Shown: one piece after another, positions 37,262 through 47,843 of the stretch
Numbering within the stretch: the stretch's first letter is position 1
Layout of the letters: every line of letters starts with the position of its first letter
Assembly (NCBI GenBank): GCA_021823685.1
Contig: JAKANL010000006.1
Coordinates: forward strand, 1 to 64,000
Direction: 5' to 3'
Length of the DNA: 64,000 nt
Origin: a bacterium
Lineage (GTDB): Bacteria > Babelota > Babeliae > Babelales > UBA12409
Made by a program: the position numbers and the translations under genes
The notes under the pieces: generated by a model
Told to the model about the DNA's origin: nothing
The model's input: only the letters and a program-made list of their open reading frames with translations
The model's database searches: none

Positions 37262-39697
37262 ATGCGGATTATGGTTATGGTACGTAGGTTGGGGCGTCGG
37301 TTCACGTTATTATTTTTCTTAAGCTTGTTTGTCTGTGGCTTACGCGCTGCAACTGTTACGATCAATTACTCGCGCGATGGGTTGCGTGATATCGCGCTTC
37401 TTGGTAAATCGTGGAGGGTCTCAAAACTTATTTTTAAATCAGATGCGGCGGTGAGCCCAAGCCAATTGCGTTTGATTACCGGGTTGGATGAACACCGGAT
37501 CATGGGTGCTCGCGATATTAAGAACGCCTGTTTCTATCTGGCGCAGCATGGTCGATTTAGGGATATTTGTATCAACGTAAGTGATGGCCGTTATGGTAAA
37601 GTGGTTATTGTTCAGGTGCGGGCAGAATGGCTTTTTGCGCAATTATTGCTATCAGGTGTTTGGTTTGGCAAAGACCGGATACGCAGGCACTATCTGATCA
37701 GTTCCGGAGAGTTGTTCGATTACGAAAAACATGTGCAGTCTATCAAGCAACTATATCGTAACTATCATAAAAAGGGATATTTACACGTTCACATAGCCGA
37801 CACCCTTATTCGTGATTTAAAACATAAAGCGATGAGTGTCCGATTATACATATGCAAGGGCCAACGCTGTACGATCAAATCGATAAATATTTCTGGGAAA
37901 TTGCCTGATGCGTGGCTCGAAGCCTTGCGTCTATACGCACGGCGCAATTTGTTACATCGGGCATATCGATCGGCGCAAATAAGGCGTGTCAAAGCGCACA
38001 TGCGACGATTGTTTGCACGGTGGGGATATCCCTTCGCCGTGATCAGTGCGAAGCGGGCGGTCGATCGAGGTGCCGTTATTTTGACGATTCGATCATCGGT
38101 AACCAAGTCTCAGCAACTTGCCTTGCATGGCAATACCCACTTTACTGGCGAACAACTTATTACGTATGCCATGCGTGATGATGCCATACTTGAAGTGTTA
38201 TCAGTGCCGCTCATCGTCCAGCAAATCGAAAAATGGTACAAAGAGCATGGCTTTGCAGGTGTCAAGGTTTCGATTCGCCGTACTCAACAATGGCATATTG
38301 ACATTGTTGAAGGAAATATTGGCGCGGTCGATCATGTGGCATTGTTAGGGCCCGTGACGGATTCGGATAAAAAACTTTTCAATGACCCGCTGACCAGGCA
38401 GGCGCAACACGGCAAAAAAACACATGCGCTCTTTGGTCGAACCATCGTTACCGGTATGCCGCAGGTCGATACATTGCGTCTCCTGAGTGAAAATGCCTGT
38501 ACTGAGGGCGAGCCATGGGATGCGCGGGCATTGGAAAAAACGTTTCAACGGCTCAAAGATTTGGGTGTTTTTAGTGATATTCGTATTCGGCCGGGAACGG
38601 CTAATGATGTTGACGGACGTACGCCGGTTATTATTCATGCCGTTGCGGATGATCCTTTTGAAATACAGGCGCGTGTTGGGGGATTGATCGGTAATCGGGC
38701 GCGGAGCAGCACCTATATCATTGGGGGTACCGTACTCTGTAAAAATCCAACGGCTCATGCTGACATGGCAAAAATAGAAATCAACGCAACCAATATTTAT
38801 CGCGACATTGTTGCGGGATATTATTATCCAGGCTTGGGCGGGTTTCCGCTACGCTTAAGCGCTGAAATTTTTGATAAGAAATTTGATCACTTATCATATG
38901 GCTCAAATCGATTTCCGTTATATAAAGCAAGCGAGTTTGGCGGGCGTTTCGGCCTGATACATCGCCAAGACGTGTGGAATACGGGCTGTATGTTTACGTT
39001 CTCAGGACAAAAAATTATGCACATATGTAAGAACTATGCGCAGGCCATTTGCTTTGAACCGCGCTTGATTGGCGTGCGAGAGTTGTATGTGTTTTTAGAG
39101 CCCTACGCTAGTGCGGTTAATGTGGACGATAAGTTAGACCCTCGTTGTGGCTTTGCCAGTGCGCTCAAAACGACGGTGGCGCTTCCCTTGCGTGAGCGTG
39201 CCGTGTCATTTGTACGTGTGTTTTTTGAACAAACTGCCTATGTTCCATGCGGTCGCCATGTTGTTATCGGATTGCGGGCTGCATACGGTAACATATTTGT
39301 AAAAAATATTCGGTGTTTATTGCCATCACAGCGTTTTTATTTGGGCGGGCCGGCGTCGGTGCGTAGTTACCAAGCCGAAGCTGTCGATCCCTCAGTATGC
39401 TATAACAGTGGGTCAGGGCAGTGTTGGGTGCCGCAGGGAAGCACGGGGATGGCGTTATTAAGCGGAGAGCTGCGATGTTCCCTGACATCTGATTTTAGCG
39501 TGGCGGCATTTCAGGATGTTGGTTTTCTAAAAAATGTACTTTGCAAAAAATGGTGCGTGGCGAGTGCGACAGGTTTTGGATTGCGCTATGCAACGCGTAT
39601 TGGGCCGATACGTTTTGATATTTCATGGAAAGCGCATCAAAGCCGTGTCGACCAGTCGCCATTTGCGTGGTTTCTCACGATAGGACATGCTTTTTGA
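37262..39697 (+). CDS. bamA: Omp85/BamA-type outer-membrane assembly protein
   Basis: POTRA-like repeats, FYLGGPASVRSYQ, RIGPIRFDISW, C-terminal Phe. Confidence 0.85.
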   Translation: MRIMVMVRRLGRRFTLLFFLSLFVCGLRAATVTINYSRDGLRDIALLGKSWRVSKLIFKSDAAVSPSQLRLITGLDEHRIMGARDIKNACFYLAQHGRFRDICINVSDGRYGKVVIVQVRAEWLFAQLLLSGVWFGKDRIRRHYLISSGELFDYEKHVQSIKQLYRNYHKKGYLHVHIADTLIRDLKHKAMSVRLYICKGQRCTIKSINISGKLPDAWLEALRLYARRNLLHRAYRSAQIRRVKAHMRRLFARWGYPFAVISAKRAVDRGAVILTIRSSVTKSQQLALHGNTHFTGEQLITYAMRDDAILEVLSVPLIVQQIEKWYKEHGFAGVKVSIRRTQQWHIDIVEGNIGAVDHVALLGPVTDSDKKLFNDPLTRQAQHGKKTHALFGRTIVTGMPQVDTLRLLSENACTEGEPWDARALEKTFQRLKDLGVFSDIRIRPGTANDVDGRTPVIIHAVADDPFEIQARVGGLIGNRARSSTYIIGGTVLCKNPTAHADMAKIEINATNIYRDIVAGYYYPGLGGFPLRLSAEIFDKKFDHLSYGSNRFPLYKASEFGGRFGLIHRQDVWNTGCMFTFSGQKIMHICKNYAQAICFEPRLIGVRELYVFLEPYASAVNVDDKLDPRCGFASALKTTVALPLRERAVSFVRVFFEQTAYVPCGRHVVIGLRAAYGNIFVKNIRCLLPSQRFYLGGPASVRSYQAEAVDPSVCYNSGSGQCWVPQGSTGMALLSGELRCSLTSDFSVAAFQDVGFLKNVLCKKWCVASATGFGLRYATRIGPIRFDISWKAHQSRVDQSPFAWFLTIGHAF

Positions 39698-39817
39698 TTT
39701 TTTGCCGTTGTTATGCTTATTTACGCGCTTGAAAATCATAAAGTTTTTTTTGCCTTATTCTTCAAATGCCGTATATTGAAAAATGTATTTTTCAAGTCTC
39801 CTTGCTGAAGGGTGCGA

Positions 39818-40519
39818 ATGGGACAATCGTGTTGTCAGGGGCCACATTGTTGTGATAGTAAGCAAAAGCATACGTTGTTTGACGAATTGGTTTGTCATTT
39901 TCCGTATGCCGTGTTGTCTTTGGCTGTTGGTTTTATTATTTTGAGCACTCTGACGGTATTTATCGGGTCAGCGCAACAGGCGTGTGATGCATTTTATCGT
40001 TTATTTCATACGTGTCACTTTATGCATATTGTTTTTGCTGCTGCCGGAACCGTTTTGGCTTTTTTGCGTTATTCACGCAGTTGGTGGCGAGCGTTTGTGG
40101 TTGGTCTCATTGCACCAGCCATTTTTTGCGTTCTTTCGGATATTGTGTTGCCATACATCGGGGGAAGAATGCTGGGGGTTCCCATGCGTCTTCATATTTG
40201 TTTTGTGTGTGAATATACGAGCATAAGTATTTTTTTGCTCGTTGGCATTTTAACTGGTTTTGCACTTAAGTTTCATGTAGATCAAGCTCACGGGCCATCG
40301 GTTTTTAGTGGATGGCTTCATTTTGGGCATATTTTGTTGAGCTCATTGGCGTCCATGTTCTATCTTGTTTCGCATGGATTTTTTCAATGGGATACCGTAA
40401 TGGGTGTAGTGTATATTATGTTGATAATTGCTGTCGTTGTACCGTGTACGCTGTCTGATGTCGTGGTACCGATTTTGGTAGCAAAGATGGGCAAAAAGGA
40501 TGAACGCGATACGTTTTGA
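39818..40519 (+). CDS. Multi-pass membrane protein with Cys-rich N-terminus (MGQSCCQGPHCCDSKQKH)
   Basis: Hydrophobic ORF overlapping the potA start. Confidence 0.65.
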   Translation: MGQSCCQGPHCCDSKQKHTLFDELVCHFPYAVLSLAVGFIILSTLTVFIGSAQQACDAFYRLFHTCHFMHIVFAAAGTVLAFLRYSRSWWRAFVVGLIAPAIFCVLSDIVLPYIGGRMLGVPMRLHICFVCEYTSISIFLLVGILTGFALKFHVDQAHGPSVFSGWLHFGHILLSSLASMFYLVSHGFFQWDTVMGVVYIMLIIAVVVPCTLSDVVVPILVAKMGKKDERDTF

Positions 40520-41585
40520 ACGGGTAAGTAAGCGATACGTTTCTGAAGAAGTAATTAACGATCTTGACTTGGTGATTCCACAAGGCAAGTTTTTTGCTCT
40601 GTTGGGGCCAAGTGGATGTGGCAAAACCACAATTCTTCGTTTGATCGGTGGTTTTGAGCATCCTGATGCCGGGCATATTTTTATCGAGGAACAAGACGTG
40701 ACCGATGTTCCCATTAATAAGAGGCGCGTTAACACGGTTTTTCAGCAGTATGCATTGTTTCCGCACCTGAATGTCTTTGATAATGTTGCCTATGGGCTCG
40801 TCATTAAGGGGGTTGCGCGTGAAGAAATTAGTCAGCGCGTTGCACGTGTTTTGCATAAAGTTCACTTGGAAAAACATGCGAGCAAACGCATAGATCAACT
40901 TTCAGGTGGGCAACAGCAGCGCGTGGCATTGGCTCGTGCCATTATTAACGAACCCAAAGTTTTATTGCTTGACGAGCCATTGGCGGCTCTTGATCGATCA
41001 CTTAAAGAGCGCATGCTTGTCGAGCTTATCGAGTTGCAATCAGAACTTCAAACAACCTTTGTGTATGTAACGCATGACCCATCAGAGGCTTTGGCGCTTG
41101 CTGATCAAATGGCAATCATGAATGAAGACGGTATTGTTGAACAAGTTGGTACGCCTAAAGAAGTCTATGAGTTTCCTGAAACGTCTTTTGTTGCGCAATT
41201 CGTCGGTAAAACTAATTTGCTTCAGGGAACGCTTGCGCAAGATCAGGCGTGGACGTTGCAGGTGCCGCATGTTGGCGAGCTTCAGGTTGCCGTTGATTCA
41301 GCCAAACCGTGGGCGCAGCCGGGGTACAATGCATTATTGAGCGTCAGGCCAGAAAAAATTGAGATTAATAAAACCGAACAAGTCGGGTTTGCAAATCATG
41401 TCGTTGGTATTGTTGACGCTCTTATTTACCATGGAAGAGCAACCGAGTATTTGGTTAAAGTTGGCGATCGTATTTTAACCGTGTTCGAGCAAAATGAAGA
41501 TCATTTTTCGCGCGATGCAATAGCCGAAGGCGATGCGGTTCATTTGTACTGGCAAAGGGAAAATGCCGTCGTATTGGGGGTTTAG
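40500..41585 (+). CDS. potA: Spermidine/putrescine ABC transporter ATP-binding protein
   Basis: Walker A GPSGCGKTT, LSGGQQQRVALARAI, TOBE-like tail; operon context. Confidence 0.9.
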   Translation: MNAIRFERVSKRYVSEEVINDLDLVIPQGKFFALLGPSGCGKTTILRLIGGFEHPDAGHIFIEEQDVTDVPINKRRVNTVFQQYALFPHLNVFDNVAYGLVIKGVAREEISQRVARVLHKVHLEKHASKRIDQLSGGQQQRVALARAIINEPKVLLLDEPLAALDRSLKERMLVELIELQSELQTTFVYVTHDPSEALALADQMAIMNEDGIVEQVGTPKEVYEFPETSFVAQFVGKTNLLQGTLAQDQAWTLQVPHVGELQVAVDSAKPWAQPGYNALLSVRPEKIEINKTEQVGFANHVVGIVDALIYHGRATEYLVKVGDRILTVFEQNEDHFSRDAIAEGDAVHLYWQRENAVVLGV

Positions 41586-41586
41586 C

Positions 41587-42441
41587 ATGCGCGCACTAAA
41601 AGAGCGGTTTATTTCGCATATCAATTATTTTTTTTCAGTTCCCGCGTTGCTTTGGCAGGTGCTTTTTTTATGGTTGCCACTGCTTTTTGTGGTGATCGCT
41701 AGCATGATGACGCGCAATTCGGGACTGACCTTTTCTTTTTATACAACGTTGTTGACGGGTGCACATGCACGCGTTATTTTTCGCTCGTTGACTCTTGCAC
41801 TGTTTAACGCATGTTTGTGCCTTTTGGTGGCCTATCCGGTTGCTTATTTTATTTCGTTTCGCACCGAGCGTTGGAAAAATATTTTTGTGTTTTTATTGAC
41901 GCTGCCATTTTGGGTAAATTTTTTAGTGCACGTTTACGCCTGGTTCTTTATTTTGGAACGCGATGGCTTGCTTAATCGGTTTCTGCTCTCGCTCCGCATT
42001 ATCAGCGAGCCGCTGCACGTGGTGAATTCGGTATTTGCGGTTTCGCTGGTTATGTTTCAGGTATATTTACCGTTTATGATTTTGCCGCTTTACGTTATTT
42101 TTGAAAAGTTTGATTTGCGCCTCATCGAGGCATCTCTTGATTTGGGGGCCGATCGGCGGCAGACATTTCGGAAAATTACTTTTCCTCTGACGTTGTCGGG
42201 TGCCAAACTCGGATTCTTTTTAGTTCTGGGGATGTCGTTTGGCGAATTTATTATTCCGCAGTTGCTTAATGGGAGCAAGTCGCTTTTTGTTGGTACATTG
42301 ATATCGGATTATTTCGTGGTGAGTCGCGAATTTTCAGTCGGGTCAGCCTTTACGTGCTTGAGTGCGCTTGTGTTGGGCGCTCTTATGATCGTGTGTTTAT
42401 TCATATTTAAGGCACTTGAGCGTAGTGCGCGGGAGTGGTGA
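41587..42441 (+). CDS. potB: Spermidine/putrescine ABC permease
   Basis: EASLDLGADRRQTFRKITFPLTLSGAKLG EAA loop. Confidence 0.88.
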   Translation: MRALKERFISHINYFFSVPALLWQVLFLWLPLLFVVIASMMTRNSGLTFSFYTTLLTGAHARVIFRSLTLALFNACLCLLVAYPVAYFISFRTERWKNIFVFLLTLPFWVNFLVHVYAWFFILERDGLLNRFLLSLRIISEPLHVVNSVFAVSLVMFQVYLPFMILPLYVIFEKFDLRLIEASLDLGADRRQTFRKITFPLTLSGAKLGFFLVLGMSFGEFIIPQLLNGSKSLFVGTLISDYFVVSREFSVGSAFTCLSALVLGALMIVCLFIFKALERSAREW

Positions 42442-43214
42442 ATATGCGTGTGAATAATATACGGCTTGCATCGATCGTTGGCGCGGTTTATTTATTTCTT
42501 TATTTGCCGATTTTGGTGCTTATTGTTTTTTCATTCAACGATGGCATTTCTTCATATGAATGGCGTGGTTTTACACTTCGTTGGTACCACGAACTTATCT
42601 TAAATAGTGAAATATGGAGTGTTTTGCGTAATTCACTCATCGTTGCTTTTTCGGCGACCGTTTTGAGTCTGATATTGGGAACGATGGTCGTATACGGCTT
42701 GCAGCAAAAGCTTGATCGTATGGTACAGTTTTTTTATCTGCCCATTTTGGTTCCCGAAATTGTATTATCAGTTGGGTTTTTATATCTTTTTTCGTTTTTG
42801 CGTATACCCATGGGGTTACCAACGCTCATTGCGGCCCATACGTTGCTTGGGTTGGCGTTTGTTGTTCCATTGGTGCATGCGCGCTTTGCTGAAATGGACA
42901 AAAATCTTGTTGAAGCTTCGCTCGATTTGGGAGCGTCTCAATGGCAGACGTTTGCTAAAGTAGTTGTTCCATTTTTGGCCCCCGCATTATTTTCAGCTGG
43001 ATTACTTGCATGGATTATTTCATTTGACGATTTTCTTATTTCTTTTTTCTGCGCAGGAAGTTCGTCGCAAACATTACCCCTGTATTTATATGCAAAAATT
43101 CGTGTGGGAATGTCGCCACTAATCAATGTTCTTTCGGCGGTTACGTTGTTTTCTAGCTGCGGTCTTGTAGTGATTTATTCTTACATGCGGTCAAAAACGG
43201 AAGATTTGATATGA
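42435..43214 (+). CDS. potC: Spermidine/putrescine ABC permease
   Basis: FSFNDGISSYEWRGFTLRWYHEL; EASLDLGASQWQTFAKVVVPFLAPALFSAG. Confidence 0.88.
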   Translation: MVNMRVNNIRLASIVGAVYLFLYLPILVLIVFSFNDGISSYEWRGFTLRWYHELILNSEIWSVLRNSLIVAFSATVLSLILGTMVVYGLQQKLDRMVQFFYLPILVPEIVLSVGFLYLFSFLRIPMGLPTLIAAHTLLGLAFVVPLVHARFAEMDKNLVEASLDLGASQWQTFAKVVVPFLAPALFSAGLLAWIISFDDFLISFFCAGSSSQTLPLYLYAKIRVGMSPLINVLSAVTLFSSCGLVVIYSYMRSKTEDLI

Positions 43215-44290
43215 ATGGTCGCGTTGCCAATATTGCCATATACGTAGGAATTCCGCTGGTATGGGCGGGATTAATTATTGCATTTTTATATAGTTCATAC
43301 GTGACGCAATTTTACCGAGAAAAAGAAAAAGCGATAAGTGTTTTTATGTGGTCTGACGTTATTCCACAGCGTTTAATTGCGCAGTTTGAGCAGGAAACCG
43401 GTATTAAAGTCCATCTTAATTATTATGAGGGTAATGATGAGATGATGACCAAGCTCGAATTCAGCCAGGGCGCCGGGTATGATATTATTATGCCGAGTCA
43501 CTACATGTTACGGCAGTTGGTGAGAGATGGGCATCTCAAACGGATTGATAAAAAGCGTTTACCGTTCATCTCTTTTCTTGATAAACGTTCTTTTAATTGT
43601 TTTGTCGATCCAGACAGTGATTATGCGGTTCCATTTCTGTGGGATGTTTATGGGCTGGGAATTGATTCGACGTTTTTTCAGGGTAAAGCATTCGAGCCAA
43701 GTTGGGAATTGCTCTATAAGCCTCGTTATGCTTATCGCGTTGCTATGACTGATGAACCGCGTGAAATTATTGCCGTCGCCGCGCAATATCTTTTTGGTCG
43801 CGTCTGCACGTTGGATAGCGATCAACAACGATTGGTTAAGCAGCTGCTTATTGACCAGAAAAAGTATGTTGAAGCGTATACTGATCTTACGTTAGATTTG
43901 CTTTTAACTTCTAAAACGTGTCCGGTTGTTTTTGGACCAAGTGCTTCAATTTATCGTGCACGAAAACGAGCACCATGGGTGCGCTTTGTGCTGCCGCGTG
44001 AAGGAACGGTAAGCGTTATGGAAAGCTTTGCTATTTCGGCACACAGCTCAAAAGATGATTATGTGTACGCTTTTCTTAATTTTATGTATCAACGAGAAGC
44101 GCAAAAAGCGATCTTCGATGATTTTGGTTATCTGCCATGCGATACGCGTGTGTTGCCACATTTGGACTTGTCTCATTTGGGTGGGGCAGAGGCGTTGAAT
44201 AGTGTGTACGTGCGCAATATCCACCTTATTGCACCACTGATGCCGCGCAAACAACTTGTGCAGTTATGGTTGTCGATTAAGGCGTATTAA
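43211..44290 (+). CDS. potD: Spermidine/putrescine-binding protein
   Basis: FMWSDVIPQRLIAQFEQETGIKVHLNYYEGNDEMMTKL, YDIIMPSHYMLRQLVRDGHL. Confidence 0.88.
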   Translation: MNGRVANIAIYVGIPLVWAGLIIAFLYSSYVTQFYREKEKAISVFMWSDVIPQRLIAQFEQETGIKVHLNYYEGNDEMMTKLEFSQGAGYDIIMPSHYMLRQLVRDGHLKRIDKKRLPFISFLDKRSFNCFVDPDSDYAVPFLWDVYGLGIDSTFFQGKAFEPSWELLYKPRYAYRVAMTDEPREIIAVAAQYLFGRVCTLDSDQQRLVKQLLIDQKKYVEAYTDLTLDLLLTSKTCPVVFGPSASIYRARKRAPWVRFVLPREGTVSVMESFAISAHSSKDDYVYAFLNFMYQREAQKAIFDDFGYLPCDTRVLPHLDLSHLGGAEALNSVYVRNIHLIAPLMPRKQLVQLWLSIKAY

Positions 44291-45169
44291 TTTAAGTTCT
44301 TCGGCATAAAAAATAACAAGTCCGGCAAAGGTTATTGCACTGGCCAATAGAAAACTTGCATATAACTTTTCGTTGAGAAACAGCCAGCCGAAAAGATAGA
44401 CAAAGAGCGGAGTGGAAAAACCTGCCAGTGAGACAAACGTTGCCGAGTGATGTTTAAGTAAGTAGCTGTACAGCGAATAACCAATAACATTGCCTACGAT
44501 GGTGGTGTGTATAAATAATAAAACCATGCCCAGTGTCCAGGAGACCTCGAAAGCCGCTGGAGATACCATAACCGTTAATCCGAGTGCGTAAACGCCTGCC
44601 AGCAGCATACAAAGCCCATTAATTTCTTTTATGCTAAACAAATGCGACTTAAGTACTTGCTGTACTTTTATCCATCCAAACCGGCTGATGCATACCGACG
44701 CCAATGCTGCCCCTTCCGCGCATGAGAGCCGCCCCAAAAGCGAGCACGTTGCATCGCTGTGCGTAACGATGAGCACGATATTGCCGGCAATGCCCAGTAA
44801 AATGCCAAGCCACTTATACGGTGTCATTCGGTCATTTAAGAGAAAATATGCGTAAATGGCCGTTAGGAATGGATCGAGACTTCCAATAAAAGCGACCGTT
44901 GATGAATCCGTGTGTTTAAGCGCGTATGCTTTTAAGATAGCCGGTAAAAACGTGGCAAAAGACGCGAGAATGATTAAATAGGGCCAATGAGCTAAGATGC
45001 GCCGCACAAAATCGGTTTTTTTTGCCCAAAAAGCCATGGCGAGCAAAATAATGCTTGCGGCAAGCATGCGAATGCCCACAAGAAAATTGGAATCAAGCGT
45101 TTGCAGCAGCGCTTTATTTGCGGTTATGCCACTGGCAAGAAACATGAACGGAAATATATAGTCAAACAT
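44264..45169 (-). CDS. EamA/DMT-family transporter
   Basis: About ten TM helices in two repeats; SSTVAFIGSLDPFLTAIYAYFLLNDRMTPYKWLGILLGIAG. Confidence 0.8.
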   Translation of the reverse strand: MFDYIFPFMFLASGITANKALLQTLDSNFLVGIRMLAASIILLAMAFWAKKTDFVRRILAHWPYLIILASFATFLPAILKAYALKHTDSSTVAFIGSLDPFLTAIYAYFLLNDRMTPYKWLGILLGIAGNIVLIVTHSDATCSLLGRLSCAEGAALASVCISRFGWIKVQQVLKSHLFSIKEINGLCMLLAGVYALGLTVMVSPAAFEVSWTLGMVLLFIHTTIVGNVIGYSLYSYLLKHHSATFVSLAGFSTPLFVYLFGWLFLNEKLYASFLLASAITFAGLVIFYAEELKLIRLNRQP

Positions 45170-45268
45170 ATGTTTTTTCGGTGATTTTTTTGAAATATCC
45201 TATTTAATTTAGCAGATTTTTACGGTATTCTGAAATTTATACGAGATGTGCTTTTTGCTGGGGTACCT

Positions 45269-47173
45269 ATGAAAAAAAATGAACACGCTTTTTATGTTAC
45301 CACGCCGATTTATTACGGAAGTGGGCATCCGCATTTAGGGTCGCTTTATTCAACGTTACTTGCTGATGTTGTTGCGCGTTGGCGTGTGCTTAATGGCGAT
45401 GAAGTCTTCTTTTTGACCGGGACTGACGAGCATGGGCAAAAAATTGCCGAAACCGCACAAAAGCTTGGTAAAACACCGCAGCAATTAGTTGACGAATTTG
45501 CCGATTCATATAAACGCATGTGGCATTCGTACGATATCGTGTATAACAAATTTATTCGTACCACAGATGATGAGCACAAAAAAGCCGTTATTGCGCTTAC
45601 ACGCTTGCTCATGAAAAAGGGCGACATTTATAAAGGTGAATACAGCGGTTGGTATTGCACGCCGTGTGAAACGTTTGTGCCCAGCCAAGCACAAAAAGAG
45701 CAAGCAGGTCCGGTGTGCCCATCGTGTGGGCGCGCAACCGTTTATGTTTCAGAGCCCTGTTATTTCTTCAAGTTATCAGCGTATCAAGATCGATTGTTGC
45801 AATTTTTCCGCCAGCATCCCGATTTTGTGTATCCCAAAGAACGATTAAACGAAGTGATTTCTTTTGTTGAATCCGGGCTCAAAGACTTGAGTATTTCACG
45901 CTCCACGGTCAAATGGGGAATTCCATTTCCCGATGACCCTGAACACGTTATTTATGTGTGGCTTGATGCTTTAACGAATTATATTGCTGCCGTCGGTTAT
46001 GGTGATGCGCGGCGCACTGACGAGTTTGAAAAGTGGTGGCCAGCCGATGTGCATGTCATGGCAAAAGACATTGTGCGTTTTCATAGTGTGTATTGGATTG
46101 CCTTTTTAATGGCGGCCGAGTTGCCGTTGCCTAAGCATTTGTTAGTTCATGGCTGGATTACTGTTGATGGCCAAAAAATGTCAAAATCACGCGGTAATGT
46201 GGTCGATCCGAAGACCCTTCGTGATTTGTATGGCGTTGATGGCGTGCGCTATTATTTGGCCACGCGTCTGGCGGTTACCCAAGATGCGGCTTTTAGTATT
46301 GCTGATTTGGAGCATGTTATTTCGCAAGATTTGGCCAACGAACTGGGCAACCTACTTAATCGTATGCTCGTCTTAGCGGAAAAATATGACATGCGGCACA
46401 TTACCACCTTTAAAGACCTTGCGCCCGAATCGCAGGAATTGCACCGAGCGTGTGGACTGATGGTTGAAAGTGCCGATGCATATTTACGTACGTACCAATT
46501 CCATTTGGCATATGCTCAGGTTAAGCGTTTCATTGCACAGGTTAATGCCTACGTTCATGCGCGCGAGCCGTGGGTTCAGGCAACAATCGATCGCGATGCA
46601 TTTGCGCAAACACTGAGCATGGTGTGCCACAGTTTGTACGCCGTTGCGCACATGTTGTGGCCGGTAATGCCGAAAAGTATGGAAACGTTGATCGCCGCTT
46701 TGGGCAAACAGCTCTTGAAAAACGCTCAGTTACAGGATGTCCTTTGCGTTTGGGATCAGGCGTTTGACTGTGCGCCTATTGCGCCGCTCTTCAAAAAAGT
46801 CGAAGGGACATTTGACGCCATGCTGAAAAAAGAAGAACCAACCGTTGATCTGATTGATATTGCTGATTTTGCCAAAGTACATTTGGCTGTGGGCACGATT
46901 TTGCAGGCTGAAGCGGTTGCCGGGTCAGATAAATTACTTAAAATGCAGGTTGATTGTGGGCAATATGGCGCGCGTACCATTTTGGCCGGCATCAAACCGT
47001 ATTTTGAACCTGAGGTACTTGTTGGCAAACAGGGTATTTTTGTCGTTAACCTTAAACCGCGCAAGCTCATGGGAATCGAATCCCAGGGCATGACGCTGAC
47101 TGCTGGCGATGGCAAAGAATTCGCCCTTCTTGCGCCATCAGTGTGTGTGGCGAATGGAACACGAATAAAATAG
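45269..47173 (+). CDS. metG: Methionyl-tRNA synthetase with C-terminal tRNA-binding domain
   Basis: YVTTPIYYGSGHPHLGSLYSTLLADV, CTPCETF...CPSCG, KMSKSRGNVVDP. Confidence 0.94.
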   Translation: MKKNEHAFYVTTPIYYGSGHPHLGSLYSTLLADVVARWRVLNGDEVFFLTGTDEHGQKIAETAQKLGKTPQQLVDEFADSYKRMWHSYDIVYNKFIRTTDDEHKKAVIALTRLLMKKGDIYKGEYSGWYCTPCETFVPSQAQKEQAGPVCPSCGRATVYVSEPCYFFKLSAYQDRLLQFFRQHPDFVYPKERLNEVISFVESGLKDLSISRSTVKWGIPFPDDPEHVIYVWLDALTNYIAAVGYGDARRTDEFEKWWPADVHVMAKDIVRFHSVYWIAFLMAAELPLPKHLLVHGWITVDGQKMSKSRGNVVDPKTLRDLYGVDGVRYYLATRLAVTQDAAFSIADLEHVISQDLANELGNLLNRMLVLAEKYDMRHITTFKDLAPESQELHRACGLMVESADAYLRTYQFHLAYAQVKRFIAQVNAYVHAREPWVQATIDRDAFAQTLSMVCHSLYAVAHMLWPVMPKSMETLIAALGKQLLKNAQLQDVLCVWDQAFDCAPIAPLFKKVEGTFDAMLKKEEPTVDLIDIADFAKVHLAVGTILQAEAVAGSDKLLKMQVDCGQYGARTILAGIKPYFEPEVLVGKQGIFVVNLKPRKLMGIESQGMTLTAGDGKEFALLAPSVCVANGTRIK

Positions 47174-47194
47174 GTATTATTTGGGGATGACATC

Positions 47195-47827
47195 ATGAAA
47201 AAATATACGTTGTTTATTGTTGTTGGCATGTTTGCACCGTTGTACGGTATGCAATCGCAGGTTACTTCTTGCGGGACGTACAATCCCGGGCGCGATGTAG
47301 GCGACTTTTTGGTACAAAATATTGCCAACTACGAATGCATTGCGTGGGCATTGCTAAGGGGAGCCAAGGTTAATGTGGGCCCTGGCGATCGGCTGCTTGA
47401 AAAGGCGGTGCATCAAGAAAACTTTCTCTCGGTTATCGCCCTGCTTTTGGGCGGTGCCAATCCGGATATTCTTGAGTGCAAAGCCGGCGGGCACGGTGGG
47501 TATACGCTGCGCGAAGTGAGTTATGCTTTGAGACCCCATTCTTCCGACGCTGATTTGATTTGGCAGGTACTTCGGAATTTTGTGCGGCCCGGTGATTTGT
47601 ATCGTACGATTGAGGAGTACAAAAAATTGGGTGTCCAAGAAATTAAAGCAACGTTAATTGTAATGAAGACGCAGCGTGTCATTTCAGTGTTTGAGCGACT
47701 GAAAAATGACGGCGACTTCTTCTTTCTTGAAAATCGCACCTATTACTTTATACCGCGACAATCGGAGAACCCGTGGACTACGGGAATACTTGAGTGTGAA
47801 CCATTCAGATGCGCGATGGCCGAATAA
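47195..47827 (+). CDS. Secreted protein with the ankyrin-family C-terminal motif
   Basis: Signal peptide ending LYGMQ; IEEYKKLGVQEIKATLIVMKTQRV. Confidence 0.6.
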   Translation: MKKYTLFIVVGMFAPLYGMQSQVTSCGTYNPGRDVGDFLVQNIANYECIAWALLRGAKVNVGPGDRLLEKAVHQENFLSVIALLLGGANPDILECKAGGHGGYTLREVSYALRPHSSDADLIWQVLRNFVRPGDLYRTIEEYKKLGVQEIKATLIVMKTQRVISVFERLKNDGDFFFLENRTYYFIPRQSENPWTTGILECEPFRCAMAE

Positions 47828-47843
47828 AACCGGGATTTTGTCT

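Noticed and set aside
46756-47328. 190-aa minus-strand ORF
   Set aside because: Antisense to the metG C-terminal tRNA-binding domain, which has clear family motifs.
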